Shown here: positions 1 through 10,974 of the stretch, piece after piece | Layout: every line of letters starts with the position of its first letter | Position numbering within the stretch: position 1 is the stretch's first letter | Assembly (NCBI GenBank): GCA_002221725.1 | Contig: NJFT01000293.1 | Coordinates: forward strand, 1-41,721 | Reading direction: 5' to 3' | DNA: 41,721 nucleotides | Source of the DNA: Scedosporium boydii | Lineage: Eukaryota; Ascomycota; Sordariomycetes; Microascales; Microascaceae | Program-made: the position numbers and the translations under genes | Notes under the pieces: generated by a model | What the model saw: the letters and a program-made list of their open reading frames with translations, nothing else | Told to the model about the DNA's origin: nothing | Database searches by the model: none

Positions 1-769
1 CCCCCCCCCCCCCCCCTACTGTGTTCTTTGCGGTGCAGTGCTGTGCTACCGTGGGTGCCGTCTTGTCCTTGTTCCCTGTGTTGCTGCAGTTGTCGACAGG
101 AGCTCCCAACTTAAAAGACTAGCCAAACTGCCTATCGAGGTGAGGTACCTACCCAATCCTCAACCACCTTCGGCTCCCTCTCGCTCGCCCTCTCCCTTTC
201 GTCATTGCCCTATTTCCGAAAGTCGACTGTGATTGATTTTAACCACTGGCGATTCATCGAGTGCCACCCGTCACTGTTTTCCATTTATTATTTTTCTTAT
301 TCTTCTCGTTTCTTTCTTTTTCTTCTTTCCCCCTCAAAACTGACCATCGCTCCTTCCCACAGTCGTTCCGCAGAAATCCAACACTTTTTAGTGTGACGGT
401 CTTAGTCACATTCTTCAAAACGGCGACAACGACCGGCTTATCTTCCTCTTGTTCCTCCCTTTGTATCCTCACCTACCGTCTTCGACCCCCTTGACGAGGC
501 TTTCGATCAATAGCAATTTTACGGATTTAGGAAGACTCGCGCGAAACTGCCCGAATACCAATACCTCACTTCTTTCCGCTCGATACCCTTCCTTCTTTTA
601 TATAACCTGGAGCCTCTCAGCTGTCTGCCAACCGACCGGTGGCAAAACACGAGACGGCGAAACTGAATAGAAAAGCTCCCCAGAATTGGGACCAATTCTC
701 ACACGAACTCGTCGGCGAATGCCCGCACGATAAAATCTAGCACTGGCAAGAAGAAACTAACGCCACGCG
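1..769 (+). promoter_or_regulatory. Upstream region and 5' leader of the PPZ phosphatase gene
   Basis: No coding region is supported here. The stretch opens in a run of 16 C residues at the window edge. It then becomes strongly pyrimidine-rich (CT and TTTC tracts, roughly 160-500), the usual look of promoters and transcribed leaders in filamentous ascomycetes. Short open frames at 38-232, 205-396 and 261-494 are T/C-rich low-complexity translations with no recognisable domain. The ATG at 770 follows an A/C-rich context, as expected for a fungal start. Transcription start and any leader intron cannot be placed from sequence alone. Confidence 0.5.
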
Positions 770-2545
770 ATGGGAAACGCCAGCTCCAAAGATGGTGGAT
801 CCGGTTCCAAGGGTTACGCCTCTGCTAATGGCTCGGCTGGCCCCCCGATGAGCAGGTCGGAGACGAAGGAATCTACCCGATCGCTCAAAAGTTCTCTACG
901 TTCTAGGATCCCCGGATCCTCCAAGACCGATAGCCCTAGGTCTTCTACGCTACTCTCTAATGGGGACGCCGTGAACGACAAGGGCGATGCGGCATCGGTT
1001 AAGTCCGGCAAGAGTGGCCGGTCAGCAACCTCCCGACATAGCCGGTACGAGGCTACGACCTCTGCAGCATCGCCAACAGACGCCGATCTCGTCTCTCCAG
1101 ATGCGCCAGCTCACGAGGACGAGGACGAGGAAGAGCATGTCCCACCGTCTCCCGTGGTGGGCAGCTCCATTAGCGCTGGACACAAGGATGTCGATAGCGC
1201 CAGGGCATCAGGCGAAGTCGGTAATGTGTCCGACCAGCCGTTGGCCGAGGCCAAATCTGGTCTCCATAGCTCCCTCCACCAACCTGGTAAGCCGATCCTC
1301 GTCAAGCGCGAGGCTCAGGTGAATGTGGTGAAGGAAGGCGCTTCGAAGCCGGATGAGAACAACACCAACGTGTCCATGAGTGAAATCAAGGACATTGATT
1401 TGGACGATTTTATCAAGCGTCTTTTGGATGCTGGGTATACTGGAAAGGTTACCAAGAGCGTCTGTCTAAAGAATGCTGAGATAATCGCCATCTGCCAAAG
1501 GGCTCGCGAGGTTTTCTTGTCCCAGCCTGCGCTGCTTGAGCTAGACGCCCCCGTGAAAATCGTTGGCGACGTCCATGGCCAGTACACCGACCTCATTCGC
1601 CTCTTCGAAATGTGCGGCTTCCCCCCCTCCTCCAACTACCTCTTCCTCGGCGACTACGTCGACCGCGGCAAGCAGTCCCTGGAGACCATTCTCCTCCTGC
1701 TCTGCTACAAGCTCAAGTACCCCGAGAACTTTTTTCTCCTGCGAGGTAACCACGAATGCGCCAACGTTACTCGAGTCTACGGCTTCTATGACGAATGCAA
1801 GCGCCGATGCAATGTCAAGATCTGGAAGACCTTCGTCGATTGCTTCAATACCCTACCCATCGCCGCCATCGTCGCAAGCAAGATCTTTTGCGTGCATGGT
1901 GGTCTGTCGCCTGCGCTGTCCCACATGGATGACATCCGCAACATTGCCCGCCCTACCGACGTTCCCGAATATGGACTGTTGAATGATCTGCTATGGTCTG
2001 ATCCTGCTGAAATGGAGCAAGACTGGGAAGCCAATGAAAGAGGCGTCAGTTACTGTTTCGGAAAGAGAGTCATTATGCAGTTCCTTGCCGATCACGACTT
2101 TGATTTGATCTGCCGCGCGCACATGGTGGTGGAGGATGGATATGAATTTTTCAATGACCGGGTACTTGTTACCGTCTTCAGTGCCCCCAACGTAAGTGTT
2201 CCTACTGAACCCCCTCGCTACTGGTTGCTATGCGCCTGTCTCCTTGGTGAAGAATTGCTACTAACGTACCTACCCTCTCACTTAGTACTGTGGCGAATTT
2301 GATAATTGGGGAGCTGTGATGTCAGTGTCCTCAGAGCTACTATGCAGCTTCGAGCTGCTCAAGCCACTCGACTCTAGTGCGCTGAAGAGCCACATCAAGA
2401 AGAGTAGAAACAAGAGGCAGACTATGCTCAACAGTCCAGTATGTTTCTATCTTTGTGCCAATTACTTTTCTGTCGACCCACCTCCACTAACGACTTGTGA
2501 TTTTGTTTTTCTTAGCCCGCGAGTGTTCAGCCTCAGAGTGTATGA
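770..2545 (+). CDS. ppz1: Serine/threonine protein phosphatase of the PPZ family (PP1-like)
   Basis: PPZ phosphatases remove phosphate from Ser/Thr and act in cation homeostasis, salt tolerance and cell integrity in yeasts. Three exons: 770-2191, 2286-2438 and 2516-2545. The introns (2192-2285, 2439-2515) are both phase 0, with branch sites TACTAAC at 2259-2265 and CACTAAC at 2485-2491. The product is 534 aa. It starts MGNASS, a typical N-myristoylation signal. A disordered Ser-rich arm of about 200 residues follows, which separates PPZ from plain PP1. The catalytic domain carries GDVHG (266-270), GDYVDRG (294-300) and RGNHE (325-329), the metal-binding and catalytic motifs, then HGGLSP. Splicing restores SAPNYCGEFDN across intron 1. 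The last exon encodes only nine residues. Family assignment is firm; the symbol follows yeast usage (pzl-1 in Neurospora). Confidence 0.95.
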
Positions 2546-4228
2546 TGACGTTACGCTTCTCCTTGATCTGAGCGATATGACTCAGATGCCGCCCGCCCTC
2601 CGTCACTTCCAAAATAAAACACGAATCCTCCCAAACTCGGCGCCGACTACCCGAAATTTCCTACCCGCCCCGATGAGGAAGCCGAAGAAGCAAGTCTCGC
2701 AGTACATCAGCCGGCCGACACGCCGTCGCTTCATTTTTTTTTTCCGCACAATAAAACATGATACCCAGAGGTTGGTCCAAAATGGGGAAAGACGTGTCGG
2801 GATCTTGGTTTGGACAACCAGAAAGATGTGAGACAGACATAATAGCAGAAGCAGCGGCGCTAGCGGCGCGCCGGCCTCAGTGCCTTTTCCCCCTCCTCGC
2901 CCTCCTCACCCTCCTCGACTGCCAGCCGGGGACCGAGTCATGCATGACCCTTCGTTTCGTGTGGAGACTTCAGATGTGTAATTAATCATGGCGCTTCCTT
3001 ACGATTTCCCGAGTTGGAATACATACTGTATCGTTGGTTCATGTGGTCATTTTCTTGTCCTCTTTTCCTTTTCTTTTTTCTCTCTTAATGACCTGGTCTT
3101 GTCTATGGGGGAGAGGGGTTTCGGTCGGGAAAAACGGTGGTGCATTAGAGGTGGAACGAAAGGCTCAACTCAACTAGCTACGAGAAGAAGCGAGTGGAGA
3201 GAAGAGACAATGGCACTTTGTAACATTACTCACACATCGTGGTTTCTGTTTATCTGGGGGAATCGCTTCTTTCTTTTGGGGGATGCTTTTCTCTCTTGGT
3301 CTTGTTTCCCTTTTTTTTCTGCTTTGACTCGGAATCTTCCTTACGAAACGCCTTCCTGTTCTCGGTTCACGATTTCCTTCTTCTTTTTTCTCTTTCTTTC
3401 CTATCCTGTTCGTCTCGTTTTGCTCTTTGGAGAAGATTTAGCTAAGGCACCCACTGTGCCATCCCATCCCATCAACCTCGCATCAATCAACTTTTTCAAC
3501 TCAGGAATAAACAAATGTAGTTAAGAAAAACACAAACTAATCGGCTCCAGAAAACAAGCCAATCTCCTCGTGACGTATCTACTAGACCAGAGCTGAGCTC
3601 TAGGCCTATTCTCGGTTCTCTTAAGACAATGAAGGACGCAGCTACGGCATGTTTCACTTCCATTAATAGCTCTGATCCTGCGGAATGACGAGGCCCCTTG
3701 TGGATCTTCGGGTACGAAGTACGTATTTTGTTCCGTGGTAGGATGGTTATGACGGCATTGTGCTTGAAGCTTTTGTGTCGTGTGCGCCGTTTTGTATGTG
3801 TCTCGCGTCTACGGTGGTGGTACGTAATGTGAGTTAAAAAAAAAAAAAAAAAGAGAGAGAAATGAAAGGACCCTCGGAGTCGTACACACGCAATCAAAAA
3901 GAAACTCTAACAAATGACATTCGTGCTCGCAGATCTGTTCAGTGAACTACCAAGTACGAACTATCAACGATGTAAATCCCAACAAATAAGAGGGATCGGC
4001 ATGGAACACAGCAAGTCGGGACTGCGAGGGATATGATGGTTTCGCCCTTTTCCGTGAGGGTCTTGCTTCTATTCTTTTTTTATTTCTCTCTTCCATCTTG
4101 ATACAGTCAACTCTGGCTACGTTAAGCAGGCCGGGTGCGGGAGATACACTTCCAAAAAGGCCAAATTGCGGCAGATGACATTCGTTGTGTTCCCTATTCC
4201 CCTTGCCTTGGCTTCATAACGCTATCGC
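2546..4228. other. Convergent 3' intergenic region between ppz1 and dus3
   Basis: No gene is supported. AATAAA signals at 2613-2618 and 2750-2755 lie just past the ppz1 stop on the + strand. TTTATT at 4079-4084 gives AATAAA on the - strand, about 145 nt past the dus3 stop. The interval is T-rich with a homopurine stretch (A-run near 3836-3852 followed by GA repeats). One exact GTACGAAGTAC element sits at 3712-3722. An open frame of 178 codons at 2988-3524 is Phe/Ser-rich translation of T-rich DNA and is not credited as a gene. Confidence 0.6.
3712..3722 (+). repeat. Dispersed 11-bp element GTACGAAGTAC
   Basis: Exact copy of the dispersed intergenic element: two GTAC boxes separated by GAA, followed here by GTA. 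It lies between the convergent 3' ends of ppz1 and dus3. Function unknown. Confidence 0.8.
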
Positions 4229-6768
4229 CTAGCCTTCGACGGACTCGTACGCATTGGACTTGTGCTTCGGCTCGAACCTGAAGTTCGGAGGAGTCTTGCC
4301 GAGGAATTGTTCCCTGTGGACATGGTTAGGAAAAAGAGCAAAAATGGAAAAAAAGTCGTGACCAAAGAACGAATGAAAACTTACGAAATCTTAATCCAGT
4401 CCTTGTAGTTCCTGCTAGCAAGCTTCGTCTCAAAGTCATCCCTTCCAACATAGGCAGCCGGTCGATCGTTCATATCCGGGGGAAGATGCTCAAGGATCCC
4501 AATGGGCACGTATCGATGAGCAAAGCTCAACCACTCCAGTAAGAAACGACGTGTATATCCTACTCCAATGTCGTCGGAGCCCCAGGCCTCAAGACCATAG
4601 TCAACATACTTCTTGATATACTCGAGACGCTCGGTGCTGGACTTGTCGAGATGCTGGCCTGCCTTGATCTCTTCAAAGATCCAGGGCTTGATCAGCGCAC
4701 CACGCCCAATCATGACGGTGTCGACGCCGGACTTCTCGATGCTGTTGTAGTAATCGACGTGAGAGTAGCAGTCTCCGTTTCCGATAAAGTACATTTTGCC
4801 GTTCTTGGCATTCGGAAGGGTGCGGGCATCGGGCTCGGCGGAGGTATCCGAGTTGAGGCCGAGCTGGACGTTGTACGACTTGACGAGAGTAGCGCACTCG
4901 GCAATGTAGGACCAATCCGCCTTCTTGGTGTATCTCTGCTCTCGGCTGCGTCCGTGAAGCGTAATGGCCGCACAGCCAGGGGCTCCAAGTCGGGCTCGGT
5001 GCTCGCGGGCGCCAAAGGCCAGCTGGCCGATGACGGTCGTGGCGATGGGACGGTTGGACTGAATTCCGGTCCTCATCTTGATTGTGATGGGAATTTCTCC
5101 CGATACAGCATTCATACCGCGAACCATCCTCTCCAGCTTGCCCTTGGAGTCGAGGATTCCAGCACCAGCACCTGATTTGTAAACCATGTCAATAGGGCAG
5201 CCGCAGTTGAGATCGATTAAGCGTAGGCTAGGACAGTAACGGTTGAGAATGTCGGCGACGCGGGTTACCATTCGGTGAGAATGGCCAGAAATCTGCGCTC
5301 CGAACCTGAGATCCTTGGAATTGTCATAACCCTCGACTATTGGCTTTGCCGTGGGGCTCATATTTGGAGGAGCAAGCTCGGAGTCGTGGGCTTTCAGCAA
5401 AGCCCAATCGGCCTTGTTGCCTTGGAGCAGGGGAACGGACATAGCCATCTCTGAATAAGTGAGTTCGCAACCTAGATCAATGCAGAGGCGTCGGAATGGA
5501 AGATTTCCCTGGGTTGTCAATGGGGCTAAAGCTGGGGTCTCGGGACCGAAATATAGGCGTCTCTTCTCAGATGGCAGGAACGGCGGCTCAACGAACTGCG
5601 CCCTCAGTTCTCCTAGGTTCCTGTCAACCTGGTGTCGCGAACGGTTGTGGAATGTATCATTGATTTTGGCTTCGTGGTCGAGCCACTTCCCAAACTCATC
5701 CGCTTTCTGAAAATCAACACGCCGACGGGACAACTCAATCTTAGCGTCCTTTCCGACGATGTTCTTCGTGCTAGAAGGAGGAGGGGCGTAGGCCTCGAGA
5801 ATGGGCTCATTCTCGGAGGAGGTGGCCGACTCGCCGTCCGCTACGGAGACGACCTTCTTCTCGGTTAAGACCAATTCCTCGCGTCCGTCCTCGTGCTTGT
5901 ATGTCGTCATATGATGCTTAACGAAGCGGCATTTCCAGCCCGCCGGGCATCGACCAAAGATCTCGTACAGCGGGCAGATATTAGCGTCAGGGCTAGTATC
6001 CTTGGGGCGGCCCTCCAAATACTCGCGGAGGTTGTGGCAAAGCTTGCACTTGTCTGCAAACCTACACTCTCCGGGAGAAAACTCGGGCGTTATAGCCCTG
6101 CTGGTACAAAGCTGGACGGCCTCTTCGAAGCGGCCATACGAGCGTCCGATGTTTTGACCACGTTCCTTCTTGTTCTTTCCGCGCTTGCCATGAGTGGGCA
6201 CAGGTGCGGGGGAGGGTGCGTTATCAGAAGCTTGCGGGGTGTTGCCATTCTCCGCTCCGCCTTCGCCGACCTTCTCTGCGTCACCACCATTTTCAGCCTG
6301 GGAGTCACCCGAGCTGGTTTCCTGATTCTTAACAAGGTATCTAAAAAGAAGTAAGTTTCAGAATACCAGACCAAGAGATGGAACATTCAGAGCAACATAC
6401 TGCGCTTTGATGGGAGCAACTCCGGACCTTCGGGATTGGGCGCTCGCACCATTTTCACTAGTGGAAGGAGCCACCTCTGTCACTGGTGTCGACTGGTGAT
6501 CTTGGGAAGGTTCGACTTGAGCGGCAACGATCGGTTCCGAAGCAGACTCAGCGGCAATGGTAGCCTTAGGCTCGCCATTTTCCACAGCCATTCCATGAGA
6601 GGAAACATCTCCAGAGCCCACCTTAAGGCGCTTCGAGGGACGCTCGTCAGAGGTAGCTATGTTGGTATCAGCGGAAGTCAGTCCGCTATCAGTCGGCCCA
6701 CCATTCGCTGAGGCTGAGGCTGGAAGGGGATGGTCATCGATGACCATAGGATGAGATTGGTCAGACAT
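4229..6768 (-). CDS. dus3: tRNA-dihydrouridine(47) synthase [NAD(P)+], Dus3 type
   Basis: Dus3 is an FMN enzyme that reduces a uridine of the tRNA variable loop (position 47 in yeast) to dihydrouridine using NAD(P)H. Exons on the - strand: 6768-6401, 6340-4385 and 4313-4229, with introns 6400-6341 and 4384-4314. All junctions keep frame and give 802 aa. Residues 1-190 are disordered and Ala/Ser/Glu-rich. Two CCCH zinc fingers follow (Cys201, Cys215, Cys221, His225; Cys245, Cys254, Cys260, His265/266), a hallmark of Dus3. The TIM-barrel domain starts near 393 with LTTQGNLPFRR. It then shows GAQISGH (470-476), NCGCP with the likely catalytic Cys504, ITLHGRSR (582-589), IGNGD (642-646) and IGRGAL (667-672). 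The last exon supplies the C-terminal 28 residues. The gene is divergent from the kelch gene. Confidence 0.95.
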
Positions 6769-7910
6769 GGTGACTTCTATGATGTGTGTAATAAGACTGG
6801 AAGTATTTCGTATGAGGGAGGATGAGAGAAAGAGATAGATGAGTGGGCGAAGACTTGGGGAAAGCTGGCAGTTTGTCCTTGGCCCTAAGCTTGAGAGAGG
6901 AAAATTTAAGTCTTGTGAGGCTTGAATTTTATATTCCAGAGAGAGGGCGGATATTGCTCCACCGGGTTTCTCTTGGGGGAAGCCTGGGTAGGGAGTTAGT
7001 AATCTCAATACTGAAGGACCATATTCAATCAGTAAATCCACTAAAGGTTTCTAAGGAAGAACATTGGGATATTTGACTCCTGATTCCCAACTCCGGCTCT
7101 CATCCTTGGATGTTGAGCGTGCCTTCCCAAGAATCTTTGATCTTGAAGTTGGACATGAACTCCTGCCAATAATGGTGGGGTCTTGCCAGTTGCTAATATC
7201 TGCCATCAGCTGTGCAATGGACATCATCCCTGGTTCTAAGATCTTGACTTGAAAGTGGTATTGATCTTATTCTACAATTTCGTCAAGTCTAGGCTAGGGA
7301 CATACTTGTAGGTAAATTGGTAAATATCAATTGATATTAACTAACTTTGGACTCTCAACTGAAGGCATCTAGGGTTGATGATCTACTTTTTTTTCTTTCT
7401 GGGTGATGGTGTTGGGAGATTTATGGTACTGTAATTACGGGCTAATCTCTGTTCTTCACCACTGGCTAGGCTCTACAGTTGTCCAAGCCTCAGTGTTCTC
7501 AATCCCTGTGCTGTCCACCAGCACAGAGCCGTGGGGGTTTCTACACTAATGCAAATCAACCTGTGCCCGCTATGACTTGCGATCACAAGAACGATCCAGG
7601 TCTGCTGGTAAAACAAAACTCGTGCCTCCCACATCCCGAGTCCATCTACCCCTCGAATCTTCCCGTCGTGGATTCTTCATTTCAATAGAGGCCAATATCT
7701 ACCTCGGTGGCTCCCTCCCAACTTCTCCGTCCGCCCCGTCGATCGAGGACCCGTAATTACAGTCCCTCAGTTCCACTTGTCTCCTGCGGGGTCGCCCTCC
7801 CTGTCAACATTCAACAACAACAAGGGCCTGACGATCCCCCACCGACCAGCCCAGCCAGCTCACGCTTCCCCTCCAACAGAATCCGGCAATGGTCGCCGCC
7901 CGACACAACG
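6769..7910. promoter_or_regulatory. Divergent promoter region between dus3 and the kelch gene
   Basis: About 1.1 kb separates the two start codons. A perfect 16-bp palindrome AATATCAATTGATATT lies at 7323-7338 in an AT-rich patch. The part nearest the kelch gene (7690-7910) is C-rich and stays open in the kelch frame without an ATG, so a longer leader or an upstream exon is possible. No other gene is supported. Confidence 0.5.
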
Positions 7911-9494
7911 ATGGGTGACTCTGCCAAGTTCCCCAATGAGTTGCCTCAGCGATCCCCTCACCCGAGCTCCCGCGTCGTCCGCGCACAAAAGATAGTCGCG
8001 CCCTCCCCCACCGCCCCGAAACATGATCCAGACGACTCAGACGACACCGAAGACCCTTCCGACCAGGCCCCTCCCATCCCTCGCAGCCACACGCCGGGCC
8101 ACTTAGCCTCGAAGAGTCGTGACCAGCGCAGGAAACCTTCCGAATTATCCATCAGACAGCGTTCCCAATCCGCCGCCGCTACTACTACAGCCGCCGCCTC
8201 TACCACCGCTTCCTCCGCAAAGACACCAGTCTCCGCGAACCCTGCTGTAGCGAGACAGCCGCCACATGTTGCCGGCAGCAATCCCACGGATAGTGCAGAC
8301 GATGGCAAGCCCGTCGTAAAAGAGGCGAGGAAGCCGTCCGCGCAGCGCGTGACCTCTGCGATAGCCGGGCGGGCTGGTCCTGCCCCGCCACCACCGCAGC
8401 CCTCGTCGCGTGCCGCTCCACGGCCTCAGCGCAACGATTATACCCCTTTCCCGCCGCTCGTAGACCCTAAGACCGCCCCTGATGTGCCCCCCGCGCCGGC
8501 TTCGGGCATGTACTGGTCCAGGGCCCCCGTTTCCGGCATAGCCCATCCGTCGCTACGAGCTCACACTACGACCCTCATCGGTTCGAACATCTACGTATTC
8601 GGCGGCTGCGACTCGAAGGCCTGCTTCAAGGACATCTACGTGTTTGACGCCGACGCCTTCCACTGGTCCCGTCCCTTCGTGGTCGGCGAGATACCCGTTC
8701 CCCTCCGCGCCATGACCTGCACGGCCGTCGGGAAGAAACTCGTGGTCTTCGGAGGCGGAGATGGACCGGCATACTACAACGACGTGTACGTGCTGGATAC
8801 GGTGAACTTCAAGTGGAGCAAGCCGCGTATAGTAGGCGATAAGATCCCGTCGAAGCGACGCGCCCATACCGCCTGCCTATACAAGAACGGCATTTACGTT
8901 TTCGGCGGCGGGGACGGCGTGCGTGCCCTCAACGACATCTGGCGCCTCGACGTCAGCGACATGACCAAGATGTCGTGGAAACTGATATCCAGCCCCGATA
9001 AACCCCCTAGCGGTAGCGGCGGCAGCGCACGAGACCTGCGCCCCAAGGCGCGGGGTTACCACACCGCCAACATGGTTGGCGGTAAACTCATCATCTTTGG
9101 AGGGTCAGATGGCGGCGAGTGCTTCAACGATGTGTGGGTCTACGACGTCGACAAGCACGTCTGGAAAGCCGTCAACATCCCCGTCAACTATCGTCGCCTC
9201 TCACACACGGCCACCATCGTCGGCTCCTACCTCTTCGTCATAGGTGGCCACGACGGCAACGAGTACTCTAACGAGGTCCTCCTACTCAACCTCGTCACCA
9301 TGACCTGGGACAAGCGAAAGATATACGGCTTACCCCCGAGTGGGAGGGGGTATCATGGTACTGTGTTGTATGATAGTCGGCTGTTTGTCATTGGTGGGTT
9401 CGACGGCAGCGAGGTGTTTGGCGATGTGTGGTTGTTGGAGCTCGCTGTCCATGCTTATTATTCGCAGATTAGCCACTTTACGATCGAGGTTTAG
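7911..9494 (+). CDS. Kelch-repeat (six-blade beta-propeller) protein
   Basis: Single exon, 527 aa from the ATG at 7911. The frame is open upstream to about 7707 but holds no ATG there, so 7911 is the first usable start. Residues 1-199 are disordered, rich in Pro, Ser and Ala, and include a DDSDDTEDPSD acidic patch. From about residue 200 there are six kelch repeats, each with a buried strand such as IYVFGG, LVVFGG, LIIFGG or LFVIGG, a downstream D-[VI]-[YW] and a conserved Trp. Together they make a complete propeller. The protein ends shortly after blade 6 (SQISHFTIEV). Such propellers are protein-binding platforms; in fungi some serve polarity or Ras/GTPase signalling. The partner cannot be told from sequence, and no catalytic oxidase residues are evident. 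It converges with rcf2. Confidence 0.85.
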   Translation: MGDSAKFPNELPQRSPHPSSRVVRAQKIVAPSPTAPKHDPDDSDDTEDPSDQAPPIPRSHTPGHLASKSRDQRRKPSELSIRQRSQSAAATTTAAASTTASSAKTPVSANPAVARQPPHVAGSNPTDSADDGKPVVKEARKPSAQRVTSAIAGRAGPAPPPPQPSSRAAPRPQRNDYTPFPPLVDPKTAPDVPPAPASGMYWSRAPVSGIAHPSLRAHTTTLIGSNIYVFGGCDSKACFKDIYVFDADAFHWSRPFVVGEIPVPLRAMTCTAVGKKLVVFGGGDGPAYYNDVYVLDTVNFKWSKPRIVGDKIPSKRRAHTACLYKNGIYVFGGGDGVRALNDIWRLDVSDMTKMSWKLISSPDKPPSGSGGSARDLRPKARGYHTANMVGGKLIIFGGSDGGECFNDVWVYDVDKHVWKAVNIPVNYRRLSHTATIVGSYLFVIGGHDGNEYSNEVLLLNLVTMTWDKRKIYGLPPSGRGYHGTVLYDSRLFVIGGFDGSEVFGDVWLLELAVHAYYSQISHFTIEV

Positions 9495-10160
9495 GAAAAC
9501 CAATGGATGTGGGGTAAAGGATGGGGCTGGGAGGTGGAAGAGTTGAGGCTAGGAGTTTCTTTTGTTTCTGTTTCGTCTCGTTGGGAGCGCCGAGGCAATC
9601 TTGGGTTACGATTTTGGAACATTGCATGTGGATGAATATAGTGTATACGAGATATCAATTATTGGATATATACCAGCAAATTTTATAAAGTTATCACAAG
9701 CGGCGTCTTCCTACCAAGTGAACATCAATTGGTCTTCTTGGGCACGCGAAAAGGGAACCACGAAGGGAACAATTAATTCCATTGAATTTGAGAGGTGAGA
9801 GAAACTTCTTCAAAGAGTAAGCTGCGCAAGCTTTATCAGGAACAAGAAATATACATTGCGGGATTAAGCTCCCTGGCCCTCGGGCCAAAAAGAAGTCAGA
9901 CTCGTAAAACAGAATAAACGAGCCTGAACATCGCACCAAATCCCTCCACTCCCACCAGTTGTAGTAAACACTCTAATAACGCCGAAAATGATGCTTTTTT
10001 TTGGTTCCCTCTTTAAAACATAAGAGACGGGCCAGTATTGGAATGAGCTCTAGAATGGACGGCACCCAAGACGCTATTCTAGTGCCAAGGTCGATCGTCC
10101 GAATGAATCTTCATTCGCAGGTATGTGTAGGATGTTTCGAGAGACACGAGAGAGAGGCAT
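9495..10160. other. Convergent 3' intergenic region between the kelch gene and rcf2
   Basis: A 666-bp interval holding the 3' untranslated parts of both genes. It has mixed composition with a few AT-rich patches. No open frame with a recognisable domain and no RNA gene seen. Confidence 0.5.
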
Positions 10161-10974
10161 TTAGAGAGTCTCGGCCTTGGGCTTACCAGCGGCCTCAGCC
10201 TCCTGCTTCTTTCGCTCGGCTATCCTTCGCTCTTCGGCAGCAACCATATCTAGAGAGAAACACACAAAGTAGTTAGCATGCAGTCCTAAATAATAAAGAA
10301 GTCCGATCTCAAGAGTTGGGTAGGTTAAATTGCTTACCTTTCCAGAGGTCCTGGCCCTCGTACTCCTCCTTGTGGATCTTCTTCTCAATCATCTTCTTGT
10401 GCTCGGGGTCGTTAGGGTCGGCAACCAAGACAGTCCGCCACCTGCCGCTACCAGACTTCGCATCGCTCATCTCAAAGATAGCAGTAACGACAAGGACAGC
10501 AACAGTAAGACCCTGAGCGTACACACGAGCCTGCACAATCTTCTGGGCGGCCGTCAGAGCCTTGGAGCGGTTGACAATGGCAAAGGCCAAACCCATGGAC
10601 GCCAACCAAGAGCTGAAGACGATGGTGTATCGGTTGTCGCGGCCCCAGTCCATGAACTTCTCGGAGATGCTGCGGTTGGCCAGGGCGGCCTCGATCTCGC
10701 GCGCGGCGTCGGTCTTGTAGCCATGCATGGGGTCATGGGACTTCTGGAAGGCGATACTGTAGCGCTCAGCGTTGACGATGAGACCGAAGGTACACGACGA
10801 GCTAATGAGGAAGGCCTTGAAGGGGACGGTGAGGTTTCGGACGGAGGCGTAGCGACGGTTGGCGAAAGCCAGAGCTACACCACCGACACCGAGACCGATG
10901 ATGCCACCGATGGCACCGCCCGTGAGGACCTGCTTGGAGTGGGCGGCCTCCTCTTCTTTGGTGATGATCTTCAT
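10161..10974 (-). CDS. rcf2: Respiratory supercomplex factor 2 (HIG1-domain protein, Rcf2)
   Basis: Rcf2 is a mitochondrial inner-membrane protein that associates with cytochrome c oxidase and III-IV supercomplexes. Exon 1 is 10974-10338; exon 2 is 10249-10161; the intron is 10337-10250. Junction codon GAT restores LWKDMVAAEE, giving 241 aa. The N-terminus (MKIITKEE) and the HIG1 core QKIVQARVYAQ match the yeast family pattern. Hydrophobic segments lie at roughly 17-36, 48-66, 117-135 and 150-166. The charged C-terminus (EERRIAERKKQEAEAA) looks helical. Length is close to the yeast protein (about 224 aa). There is no classical presequence, as usual for this family. The start is the only ATG in frame. 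Confidence 0.9.

Noticed and set aside
2988..3524. 178-codon ATG frame after ppz1
   Set aside because: Translation is Phe/Ser/Leu-rich from T-rich DNA, lacks any domain, and lies in the presumed 3' untranslated region.
8145..8546. 133-codon antisense frame inside the kelch gene
   Set aside because: A shadow of the GC-rich coding strand with Gly/Arg low complexity.
770..10974. Idea that the left four genes form a functional cluster
   Set aside because: They alternate strand, have unrelated roles and are generic conserved genes. Nothing suggests a pathway or shared system.
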